Source: Parasponia andersonii (taxonomy: Eukaryota; Streptophyta; Magnoliopsida; Rosales; Cannabaceae). Taken from it: a stretch of DNA of 64,000 nt. A program made the translations under genes and the position numbers. Where the stretch lies: contig JXTB01000116.1 of assembly GCA_002914805.1 (NCBI GenBank), positions 839,054-903,053 of the forward strand. The letters are read 5' to 3'. The notes under the pieces were generated by a model. That model did not search any database, was not told the origin of the DNA, and was given only the letters and a program-made list of their open reading frames with translations. Shown here in pieces: positions 46,521 to 57,278 of this stretch (within the stretch, counting starts at the first letter, position 1; each line of letters opens with the position of its first letter).

Positions 46521-46993
46521 CGATACTGTCGGACCATCTGCTTTTGAATTTGCCGTACCACATGGCAGATGTCTAGGCAAAGTTAGAAGGAGTATTTAGG
46601 GTGCTGGAAAGCCACCAGAAAGTGCCCAAGGCCTCCGCCGCGATAACAATGGCGCCGGCGCAAACCCTAGCCCCGCGAGGAATGAAGAGGCCTGTGTCAG
46701 CCCAGGGGCCATCTCCGAAGCAGGATGCCCTAGCTCGAGGTGGTCAAGATAGCGGTAAGAGGAGGAAGACATTTAAGGATCCTCTGCCAAAATATGAGCT
46801 CAACACGCCGATCGATGTGATCTACCTCCAGAACAGGGACAGAGGCATTTTCAAAGACCCGCCGAAGTCTGGTGTTCCTGAGTATATGAAAAACAGGAGC
46901 AGGTACTGCTAATTTCATAAAGTTCACGGGCATGATACCGTCAACTACCGCAGCCTTTATGCGCAGATTATGGTGGCAATCTAAGGTGGAAAG

Positions 46994-47770
46994 TTGAAGC
47001 AGTACGTAAAGACGGGCAAGGACCAGTCGAAGGAGGACACCGCCAGACCCGAGAAGAGAAAGCAGACCCAAGCCTCTGGGTCAGGAGAACAAACTCTGAG
47101 GATAGTTCCAACGATCATAGGCAAACTTGAGCCGACCCAGGGTCAGGAAGATAAGGAAAGGTACCAAAAGAGGACTAAGGAAAGGGTAAAGCGCCTGGGA
47201 GGGATGGGCCATTCCGTGAACCATATGACGACGAAAGAAAGCTACGCCTCAGCCACCCCCATCGCCTTCACTCGGCAAGACCTGACCACGGTGCGCCTGC
47301 CTTATAATGACCCATTGGTGATTAAGCTACAGATTGACTCCGCGTTGGTCGGGAGGGTCCTAATCGACAGCGGAAGTAGCGTCGACGTCCTGTTCCTTAG
47401 CACGTTCGAGAGCATGGACCTGGATCAAAATGCGCTCAGGCCGACCTGTTAGCCACTGTTCACCTTCAACGACACTAGGGTCAGCCCCTTAGGCATTGTG
47501 ACTCTGAAGGTCTATGCCGCAGAAAGATGCCTGGACGTGGATTTCACCGTCATCGATTGCCAGTCTTCCTTCAACGTCATCATGGGGAGAGGATGGATCC
47601 ACGCCATGCATGGGGTTGCCTCCACCCTCCACCAGGTCTTAAGATATCTATCAAAGGACAGCACTTACACGGTAGACGTTAAGGGGGACCAGACCTCCGC
47701 GAAGAAATATTTTTCAATCGTCCTGAGTGAGCCCGATGTGAACGCGAGTGCCTCGACAGGGGACAGGTAG
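46994..47770 (+). pseudogene. Aspartic protease region of the gypsy element
   Basis: The catalytic motif V-L-I-D-S-G-S-S-V-D-V-L-F (about 47357-47395) is intact. After a TAG at 47450-47452 the same fold continues with F-T-V-I-D-C-Q-S-S-F-N-V-I-M-G-R-G-W-I (about 47541-47600). The domain stands between gag and RT as in all Ty3/gypsy elements. Confidence 0.85.
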
Positions 47771-47851
47771 CAATCAAAGGACCGTTTGCCGGCGTAAATA
47801 AAGCAGATCGAAGAGGAGTCCTACGGGCCAGAATCTACGATTGAGGAGCTA

Positions 47852-49300
47852 GTGGCGATCCCTTTGAAAGAGGCAGAGCTGGGGAAGGTAAGCCTAATCG
47901 GGGCCCTACTGCCCGAGAAAGAAAAGAGCGAACTGTTGGGGTTCCTTAGGCAGAATGAAGATATCTTCGCGTGGTCCCATGATGACATGCCCGGGATAGA
48001 CCCTGCACACGCCTGCCACCGATTGAATCCAGACCCCAATTTCCCTACGGTCAGATAGAGGATGCGAAGGTTCGCGCCAGAGAAAAATAGGCCGATCAAC
48101 AAGGAGGTAGAGATACTACTGGAGAACGGCCTGATCATGGAATGCGTATACCCGTGCTGGGTCTCCAACCCGGTGGTGGTGAAGAAGAAAAATGGCGATG
48201 ATCGCACTTACATAGACTTCACTAACCTAAACAAGGCCTGCTCGAAGGACAGCTTCTCCCTGCTAAGGATCGAGCAAATAGTCGACGCTACGGCTGGTTT
48301 TGACAGGATGAGCTTCTTGGACACCTACTCTAAATACAACCAGATTCCTCTATATGAGGAAGACTAGATCCACACAGTGTTCATTACGGAGCGAGGTCTG
48401 TACTGTTATAGGCACATGCCTTTCGGCTTTAAGAATGCAGGGGTGACCTACCAGAGGCTCATGAACAAAATGTTCGCTGGGCTGCTCGGGAAGATGATGG
48501 AAGTCTACATCGACGACATGTTCATAAAGAGCAAGGAGGCTTCGAACCATCTAGGACACCTGGATGTATGTTTTCAAATCCTGAGGCGATACTGGATGCA
48601 TCTAAACCCCAAGAAGTACGCGTTTGGGGTGTCTTCCGGCCAGTTCCGAGGACACATCGTGAGTAGAAGGGGCATTGAGGCCAACCCGACCCAGTTGTCG
48701 TCTATCGCAGGCGAGAAAAGACCCTTGATCATTCGGGAGGTCCAGCGCCTAACCAGGAAGATAGCCGCCAGCCAGTTTATCTCCAAGATGTCCGACCGAT
48801 GCAAGCCCTTCTTCCAGTGTATAAAGAAAAGCCCCACGGTCATCTGGGGGGAGGAGCAGGACAGAGCACTAATAGAGCTCAAGCTGTACTTAAGTCATCC
48901 GCCTATCCTAGCTTCCCCAGCAGAAGGGCAGTGCCTGTAGGCTTATTTGGTAGTTTTCGAAGTAGCGATCAGTGCCGTCTATTCGTCGAGGAAAACGGCA
49001 AGCAGAAGCCTATGGTTTACACGAGCCGCAGGCTCCTGGATGTCGAAACGCGATATAGTATGGTGGAGAGACTGGTCCTAGCTTTGGTCAACGCTAAGAA
49101 GAGACTCAGGCAATACTTCGAGGCGCACCCAGTAACAGTGTATACGAGTTTCCCCATCGGGCAAATCTTGGCCAAGCCGGACCTATCAGGATGATTAACC
49201 AAGTAGGCCATCAAGCTGGGGATATACGACATTGAATATCGGCCTCGAATAGCGAAGAAAGGGCAAGTCATGGTGGACTTCTTGGTAGAAATCCAGTCCT
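47852..49300 (+). pseudogene. Reverse transcriptase and first RNase H of the gypsy element
   Basis: RT blocks are W-S-H-D-D-M-P-G-I-D (about 47971-48000), the fingers (48062-48367), a TAG at 48365-48367, then H-M-P-F-G-F-K-N-A-G-V-T-Y-Q and the catalytic Y-I-D-D-M (48506-48520). RNase H relics follow with Y-T-S-R-R-L-L-D-V-E-T-R-Y (about 49017-49055) and I-E-Y-R-P-R. Several stops (48058, 48365, 48938, 49192) make it inactive, though the catalytic Asp pair is kept. Confidence 0.88.
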
Positions 49301-49360
49301 TCAGTGAGCCGCACGACTTGCTTCAGACATCCCCGCCTCACACCCCTTCAGCCTAGACCC

Positions 49361-49740
49361 TCTACACTGACAGATCCACCAACGCCTCGGGGTCAGGTAT
49401 CAGAATAGTTTTGCAGGCCCCGACAGGACTCAGGGTAGAGAAAGCTTTAAGGCTCAGTTTCCAGGCGACAAACAATGAGGCAGAGTACAAGGCGCTGCTG
49501 CAATGCCTTGAATTGGCTCTGTACTTCGGAGTAGAGGACATCATGATAAAAACTGATTCGCAGCTGATCGTGGGTCAGGTCAGGGGAGACTTCGAAGTAA
49601 AAGAGCCAAGATTACATAGGTGCTTCTCCCAGGTAATGAAGGAGAAAGCCCGTTTTAGCAGGTTCGATATCAGACAAATACCCAGGGAGATGAACCAAAA
49701 GGCCGATGAATTAGCTAAAAGCGCAATGATCGTGGGAGCG
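49361..49740 (+). pseudogene. Second (archaeal-type) RNase H of the gypsy element
   Basis: After the first RNase H, T-L-Y-T-D-R-S-T, then N-N-E-A-E-Y-K-A-L, then K-T-D-S-Q-L-I-V and K-A-D-E-L-A-K give the D-E-D-D order of an RNase H fold. A duplicated RNase H of this sort is typical for the Tat lineage. The usual D-G-S at the first Asp reads D-R-S here. Confidence 0.7.
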
Positions 49741-49899
49741 ACTGAACATACGGAGATTCTGCCAGAGGGCGAAAACATAAAAGGCCCTTTGGAGGCCCCC
49801 ACGCGCCACATATTTGCAGCTGACTTCGAGGATGAGGGCGGGATGAGACCCATCACCCAATATCTGGTGTCGGGGAACCTGCCAGCAGATTCCCAAAAA

Positions 49900-51065
49900 G
49901 CGAGATCGATCAGACTGAAGGCAGCCCGGTATTTTATGGTAGCAGACCGACTGTATAGGAGATCAACGATGAGACCAATGCTGAGGTGCGTAGGCTCCAT
50001 CGAGGCGCAGAAACTGAAGGAAGAAATCCACAAAGGAGCGTGTGGCAACCACTCTGGTAGGCGCAGCCTCGCCCACAAGGCCTTGACTACCGGGTACTTC
50101 TGGCCATACATGATGACTGAGGTGGTCCAGTTTGTCAAGAAATATGACAAGTGCCAGAGGTTCGCCCCTGTAAAGTGCCAACCCGCGGAGGAACTCCATT
50201 CAAACATAACTCCTTGGCCTTTCACTAATAGGGTCTGGACATCGTCAGAGAACTCCCTAGAAGTCCAAGGGGAAAAAGGTATGTTCTGCTGGCCACTGAT
50301 TATTTCATCAAATGGGTAGAAGCTAAAGCCTACGTAACCGTCAACAAGGCAGACGCGATTAACTTCATTTGCAAAAACATAATCTGTCGGTACGGGATCT
50401 CGAGAGGGATACACGCCGATCATGGCACGCAGTTCCAGAACGCGAAGCTAAAGGAGTTGTGTGAGTTGTATGATATAAGGCTCAGCTTCTCATCCATGAA
50501 TTACCCTCAGGGGAATGGCCAAGCAGAAGCAACGAACAAGGCCATATTTAGCAATATAAAAAAGAACTTACAGGAGGCCAAAGGGGGATGGTTAGAAGAA
50601 CTATTAGCAGTCGTGTGGGCCTATCGAACCATAGAGCAGAGATCAATTGGAAGAATGCCGTTCGCCATGGTCTACGGGTCAGAGGCTGTGATCCCGACCG
50701 AGATTGGCCTCTCGACCCTTCGCTCCGAAGTGGTAAGAGACGCCTCACTGAACGAGCAGAAGCTAAGCCATAACACAGACCTCCTAGAAGAAGCGAGGGA
50801 TATGGCCCTGGTCCACCTGGTCTCATATCACCAGCAGGCTAAGTCCTACTACGCAAAGAATGTTAGCGCTCGTCAATTTAACACCGGAGACTGGGTCTTG
50901 AGGGTCAGGATAGGAAACTCCTTGAAGCTGGACTATAACTGGGTCGGGCCCTATGAGGTGATCAAGGTGCTCGATAATGGTGCATACATCCTAAAAGAAC
51001 TCAAGACCTGGAAGAGCCTACCAAACACGTGGAACGCCCAACACCTGAAGAAGTATTACACGTAA
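49900..51065 (+). pseudogene. Integrase of the gypsy element
   Basis: The zinc-binding head H-x-x-x-C-G-N-H-S-G with G-Y-F-W-P and K-C-Q-R-F (about 50025-50165) is visible, but the first Cys of the C-x-x-C pair reads Tyr. A frame change near 50250-50320 breaks the first catalytic block. The second part shows H-A-D-H-G-T-Q-F and G-N-G-Q-A-E-A-T-N-K (catalytic Glu). The C-terminal W-V-G-P-Y-E-V-I module ends H-L-K-K-Y-Y-T with TAA at 51063-51065. Confidence 0.85.
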
Positions 51066-51194
51066 GACACATGCGAATGCTTGTATTAATAAACAACTTA
51101 ATTCCAAAACAAGTGAGGGTTTTCGCTCCACAGATTTATACTTTGGATTACTATGTAAAAGGCTCTGTCCACAGTGCCAGACCCCACGGACCAT

Positions 51195-52870
51195 TTGCGC
51201 AAAAAATCGTACTGCGGGGATTACGTCGCTCATCGACGACCTGAGAAAACGTACGAAGAGGAAAGAGTTGTGCAGTAAAACGCTTGCTAGCAGACCTCAT
51301 AAAAATCGTACTGCAGAAATCACATCGCTCATCGACGACCTGAGAAAACGTACGAAGAGGAAAGAGTTGTGTAGTAAAATACTTACCAGCAGACCTCATA
51401 AAAATCGTACTGCGGGGATCACGTCGCTTGTCGATGACCCGAGAAAACGTACGAAGAAGAAAGAGCTGTGCAACCAAAAACTTGCAAGCAGATCTCATAA
51501 AAATTATACTACGGGGATCACGTCGCTTGCTGGCGATCCGAGAAAATGTACCAAGAGGAAAGAGCTGCGCAACCAAAAACTTACCAGCAGACCTTGAAAA
51601 CAATCGTACTGCGGGGATCACGTCACTTGCCAATGACCCGAGAAAACCTACAAAGGGGAAAGAGCTGTGCAGTAAAATGCTTACCAGGAGACCTCATAAA
51701 AATTGTACTGCGGGGATCACGTCGCTAATCGATGACCCGAGAAAATGTACGAAGAGGAAAGAGCTGTGCAGTAAAATGCTGGCCAACAAACTTCATAAAA
51801 ATTGTACTGCGGGGATCACGTCGCTCATTGACGATCCGAGAAAATGTACGAAGAGGAAAGAGCTTTGTAATAAAATGCTTGCCAACAAACCTCATAAAAA
51901 TCGTACTACGGGGATTATGTCGCTTGCTGACGACCCGAGAAAACGTACGAAGAGAAAAGAGCTGCGCAACCAAAAATTTGCCAGCAGACCTCGAATACAA
52001 TCGTACTATGGGGATCACGTCACTTGCCGAAAACCTGAGAAAATGTACGAAGAAAAAATAGCTGTATAGTAAAATGCTTACCAGTAGACCTCATAAAAAT
52101 CATACTGCGGGGATCACATCGCTTGTCGACGACCCGAGAAAATGTATGAAGAGGAAAGAACTGCGCAACCAATAACTTGCCAACAGACCTCGAAAACAAT
52201 CGTACTGTGGGAATCACATCGTGCAATAAAATGCTTGCCGATGGCCCGAGAAAACGTACGAAGAGGATTGAGCTGCGCAACTAAATGCTTGCCGGTAGAC
52301 CTCGACAAAGATCGTACTATGGGAATCATATCGTGCAATAAAATGCTTACCGATTGCCCGAGAAAACGTATGAAGAGGATTGAGCTGCGCAGTTAAATAC
52401 TTGTCAGCAGACCTCGACAAAGATCGTACTAGAGGAATCACATCGTGCAATAAAATGCTTGCCGATGGCTCGAAAAAACGTACAAAGAGGAATGAGCTGC
52501 GCAGTAAAATGCTTGCCAGCAAACCTCAGTATGGATTGCACTATAGGAATCACATCGCACAATAGAATGCTTGCTGATGGCCTGGGAAAATGCACGAGGA
52601 GGATCAGGCTGTGCAGTCAAATGCTTGCCAGCAGACCTCAGTAAGGATCGCGCTATGGGAATTACCTCGTGCAATAAAATGATTGTCGATAGCCCGAAAA
52701 AACGCGCAGAGAGGATTGAGCTGCACAATAAAATATTTGCCAATAGACCTCACCAAGGATCGCGCCATGGGGATCATGTCGCTTGTCGATGACTCGAGAA
52801 GACATACGAAGGGTAGTAGGCCGCGCAGCGAAACTCGCCGCCGCCCATCAAGGAATACCTGTAGGATGGG
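51195..52870 (+). repeat. Tandem array in the gypsy 3' untranslated region (99-bp then 112-bp units)
   Basis: The marker word ATCGTACTGCGGGG recurs every 99 bp about ten times from 51202 to about 52199, and then every 112 bp about six more times to 52759. The 112-bp form arises by adding a second GTGCAATAAAATGCTTGCCG-type word inside the unit. Each unit also has CGAGAAAACGTACGAAGAGG and CTTACCAGCAGACCTC. The many open frames across it (both strands) exist because 99 is divisible by 3. They stop being long once the period becomes 112. No gene is called here. Confidence 0.93.
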
Positions 52871-52904
52871 GGAGATTTAAGCAATGAGACCCCCTCAGAG
52901 AGCA

Positions 52905-53120
52905 CTTAAGCTAAGCATGAGCCAAAGGAAAAAGGGGTCAGGGTCTACCCATTGGAAGTAGACCCTCCCAAGGGGGCATCTTAGCTACGCACAAGCCAAA
53001 GGCAAACGGGACTAGGGTCTACCTGTTGGAAGTAGACCCTCCCCAGAGAGCGCCTTAGCTACGCATGGACAGGAAGTGAACAGAACCAAGGCCTATCCGT
53101 TGGATGTAGTTCCGGGTAAG
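52905..53120 (+). repeat. Second tandem repeat, about 74-bp unit, three copies
   Basis: GGTCTACC(C/T)(A/G)TTGGAAGTAGACC begins at 52942 and 53016, and a diverged copy GGCCTATCCGTTGGATGTAG at 53090. Each is followed by CCTCCC...CTTAGCTACGCA(C/T). GTCTACC and GGTAGAC-type words inside each unit are inverted and could form a small hairpin. Confidence 0.8.
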
Positions 53121-53789
53121 ACTAAGCGTGAAAGCAGAAATTACAACCAAATTCTGTTTATTATTGCTTAGATTACAGGATACGTGGTCGACACAGACGC
53201 GGACCCAGTGTCTCTATTTGTAAGGAGCAGGTCTTGGGCGGACTCGCAAGGACACGTCAGAGTGGTAATGCCCTGTTCGCTCCCGAAAAGAGCCAAGCCC
53301 AGGCCTCCTCCTCTGAAGTGACTGGTCAAAACAATTGTCGACTAATCCTTGGAGCTGGTTCCTGGCGCGTTCCCATTTAGAGTCGAAGAAGTCCAGCCAT
53401 ACGTGCGGATCATATTCTGCTAAGATAAGTCATAACTGAAGTTATACATCCTCAAAGTCGGGAGAGCCGGAACTCACGTCCTAATCTCTGGAGCTGACCT
53501 CATCGGTCATAGTATAAGGAGAATTCGCTAGAAACTCTGCATTGTATATGATTGGGCCAGACCCGGAAGCCAGGCAGACTGCCGACAAAGGAATGGCATC
53601 GTATACGATGCCTAACCCTGACCACAGATGCAAGCAACAAAAAAAAAATATAATAATGAATATAATAGATAACACAGAATAAGCATGAGAAGAATACGTC
53701 GTTTTATTATTTAAACAGTTGTTTGCAACAGGGGTCAGCTCTACACGGAGTGGTCGGCACTTTACAAATGTACAAAAGAGTGAAAGTCC
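53121..53789. other. Untranslated segment between the repeats and the antisense ORF
   Basis: This is GC-richer element DNA without a supported reading frame. Confidence 0.45.
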
Positions 53790-56770
53790 CTAGTTACCTC
53801 CGGGGAGGGAAGCGACTCCGGCTTCGACACTTGGACTAGCTGCAGCAGAGGACAGCATATCGGGGTCGGAATCGTTGTTGGACAAGACGACCGCACTTGA
53901 CCCTTCGCCCATCAAGGCGCCCTCACCAGGCTGATCCCCAGAGACCTCCGTAGCTTGTTCTGGCGAGCCCAGAGTGAGGATAATCTCCTTAGCGACAGAA
54001 GCAGATATAGAGGGCCCATTTTTTTCTTCGTCGAGCATCTTCAACACATCAATAGGGTACACGATATAAATCTCGTCCCCTAACTGCTGCATGTAGTACC
54101 TGAAAGAATAATGGTCCCTCTCGATGTCTTTCTGCTTATCAAACTGGTCTGGCGTTACCACCTCTGCGTGGCTTTTGAATTCCCTATTCTTCCAGCCAGA
54201 CCTGTATCTCTCTGTAGAAAAGACATCTACCTGCCTCTGGTACCTTGTCTTCAGCTTCTCCGCGTCTGCCAGCCTATCCCTCAATGTAGCTAGCCTCAGC
54301 CCCGCTTGCCGCTGCGATAAGTCGATCAAAAGATTGTTAATATCGGCGAGATCTTCGCCATATTTGTGAGACAAATCGACATGAGCCTCCATCAGTTTGT
54401 TGTGATCCAAATAGAGATGTCGGATTATCTCGTTGGACCGATCGAGCCTATGCTGCAAGGAATGGGCCTCAAGTTTGGCTTTCATCTCGGCTTTCCTCGC
54501 TTCCTTAGCCTTGTCGACGGCTCTGTCGTGAGCGATGAAAGCCAGACCCATCTCCACCCCCGCATTCTGGAGCTCTTGCTCCTTGACCTCGAGCTCGACC
54601 TGGGTCAGCCTGGTAGCCTCAGTTTGGACTAACCTGGCGGTCTCCGCCTCGGCCAATGTGGTGACCAGCTCCTCACGCCTGGCCCTTTCAACGCTCAAAG
54701 TGTGGGCCACTGCGCTGCTGACCCTAGCCTCATCTAGGCTCCGGTACAAGTCGAAATTCGCCCTCAACATGGTAAGGACGGCCTAGCTCAGCTCGGCCAT
54801 CACAGCACAGGCATTCAGCTGCCCAGTTAGCTCACTAACACGAGAGGAGTAGAAGGACTGGACGGCAGTTAGCTGCAAAGCGCGAAAAAGAGGAGTCAGT
54901 GTTCAGAGAGGATGCCAAGAACCTGGTGCTTATAGTAAGATAAAGCAAACCTGTGAGATGCTGTGACTGGCCACGAGCTCTACATTCTCCGGGGAGAGCG
55001 CCTCCAGCTCAGGCTCCGTAGCCGTGCCCTCTCCTTGGGCGTTGTCTGCGTCTGAAGAACGTGATTCCACCCCGCCGACCACGAGGACACCTTCACCCCC
55101 TACCAAATGCACTCCAGTGGCTTCTTTCGACGCCCCCGGAGTGGCAAAGGTGGTGGCGGTGGAGAGTAAGGCGTCACCGGGCGCACCCTCGATAGAATAA
55201 GCTGCGACGACTATTACTGCATCAGCAGTTTCGGCCGCCACCTCTACCGAAGGAACGCCCAGGTGTGATTTTTCGGTCTTGTCTTGACCAACATCCTTAG
55301 ACGCACCGCCTCGCACGGACCTCCTCCTCCTCATAAGAGTCAAAGTAGCCCATCGTCATCGCTGTCAGAAGCAGGGGCAGTTCTGCCTCTCTTCCCCGCC
55401 GGGCTCCCCTCTCCCTTGGATGAATCGGGTTCGCGATCCCGCTTCATGGAGATCGGGGGAGGGGAAGACAGCCGAGACTTCAACCTCGGAGTCCGTCCGC
55501 TGAGCTCAACAATCTCTCCACAGGAGCAGGCGGTACTGGACCCCGTTCTCGCCTTCGAGCCAGAGCTGGGGGCAAAAGAGGTCGGTGCAGAGGGCTCACT
55601 GGGCAGGCTCGAAGACACTCCTTCGTCATGCACAACCTTTATGGCCGGCGCCTCCCGAATCATGAGCCTGCCTGCCTGCCTCGGGAGGTGGCATTGTAGG
55701 CGTTTTACCCCCGGTAGCAAACAGACCCTCCAGGTCGTCGTCCGAGCCTGTTCTTGGGATGACAACTCTCGAGGCCTCATCCTTCGAGGACACCACCAAA
55801 CGCCGACCAGCGGGGACCTTGGAGCGAGCCTTTTGCATAGCGATCTTCCCCTTGACCAAGGAGGGGTGTGTCGAGGGACCTGCGTCCGAACCTGCAAAGA
55901 GCAAGCAACATAGTTAAAATGCAGCCATGACCTGATCGACGAAGCCTCAAGGTGCAAAAATGAACTTACCCTTAGCCCTCTTGGGGGCAGCAATTTCCTC
56001 CCTACGAAACCTGACACACTCCTCGGCCACGAGCTTCACCGCCTCTTTGAGCTCGTGACTGGTCGACACCACCAGGTCATTGGGACCCACCAGCTGGCTC
56101 GAGGCCGTGATCTGATGACCCACCATGGCGATGTGACCCTACTCATCCCGGTAGAACCGGTTCAGGGCAGAGGTGTCAAGTTGCCTCCAAAGATGCTTGG
56201 TGATTACCCACATGTCTAGCGGGAAGAGAAGATATGAGACCATCCTTGGCATCATGTTCATCACCTGGGGATTTAGGACAGCCTGGATGTGTTGGTAATC
56301 CTCGAATGACCCAAAGAGGATGATTCCTTCTAGCTCCTAAAGTCGATCCGCTGACAGTCGAGGCTTGAACCTGCTTTCCTCTACAGAGGCTGCGCAAGAC
56401 AAAATTTCATGAGTAAAAATGGACGATATAGCACGGACCCGAAATTCACGACTCAGTACTTACTTTGCAGAAAGAATGAGGAGATTTGGAAACGCTCTCC
56501 ATTCACCCAGGGAGAGCACCACGCCAGTCCGATGGAGTATACCCTGGCATGAGAGTCCCACTGCTTATCCGACGTCGGCAAGCCCCAAAAGATGTGGCGC
56601 CCTGGGAGCGGCTGGAGATAGAAAGTGTGGTAAAAGGTCTTTTTGGGAATGAGGGTAAGCTTATAGGCATAGAAAACTACTTCCAGGTCGATATGCATGT
56701 TGAGGAGGACGGACAAGGCAGAAAGCCCCATCAAGATCATGATTCCGTTAGTATTGAGCAATTGGCAGAT
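53790..56770 (-). pseudogene. Antisense additional ORF (putative gypsy-type transposon protein)
   Basis: Read on the minus strand from about 56770 down, the head resembles the 'putative gypsy type transposon' domain of plants (L-L-N-T-N-G-I-M-I, then R-H-I-F-W-G-L-P-T-S-D-K-Q-W, 56761-56456). A basic/acidic linker follows (about 56010-55340). The long C-terminal part (54770-53790, 326 codons) is coiled-coil: A-R-R-E-E-L-V-T-T-L-A-E-A-E, ending in an acidic tail. Plausible GT-AG junctions are at G|GTAAGT (about 55970), CAG|GTTTGC (about 54953) and GCAG|CTAACT (about 54875). Stops and frame changes (for example TAG at about 54784) break it. The first residues are cut off by the element's truncation. 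Confidence 0.7.
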
Positions 56771-56775
56771 AGAAT

Positions 56776-57237
56776 GTAATTAAGCTGATCATAAATTTTA
56801 GAAAGTTGAAATAGAATAATAGAAATCGATCGATACAGACACTAAATAATAAATATTGAACCCCAATTGGAAGGATAAGGCCCTATGGGACATATCCGAA
56901 TAACCTTGGTAGCTAAATATACAAAACTAACATATAGAAAGGGGTTTTAGAAAAGTAAGAGAGCCAAATAGAATCAATAGGAATTTATTACATGCGAGCT
57001 AATTATAGTAATAGCTCTCAATTTTGTGTATTGTACCACTATCGCCACTAAATATTCAACTTATATACTTAATTATGTCCAATTATGTTTGCAATAATTG
57101 CCCATTTGTTATAAAAGCTGCAAATCATACACTCAGTTAAATGAGATATAATAGTCATTTTAATCAAAGGAGTTAGGAATAACTATGAAAAGCTAATATC
57201 AGATCTCATTATTTTCCTAATTTTGTATGGCACTGGA

Positions 57238-57278
<41 letters not shown>

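Larger units (their letters stand above)
44681..56775 (+). mobile_element. Ty3/gypsy Tat-type retrotransposon, 3' truncated, degenerate
   Basis: The order is 5' LTR, primer-binding site, gag, protease, RT, RNase H, a second RNase H, integrase, a tandem-repeat-rich 3' untranslated part, and an antisense ORF. Antisense additional ORFs and a second, archaeal-type RNase H are known marks of the Tat lineage. GC-rich element sequence stops near 56775 and AT-rich DNA follows. No 3' LTR and no target duplication are seen, so the right end has been lost. Stops and frameshifts occur in every coding part. The base composition is much richer in GC than the flanks. Confidence 0.88.

Noticed and set aside
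49575..50423. 282-codon minus-strand frame
   Set aside because: It is a shadow of the RNase H/integrase coding region on the other strand.
51268..52069. Repeat-protein-like frames of 109-213 codons
   Set aside because: They run through the 99-bp tandem array and exist on both strands because the period is a multiple of three.
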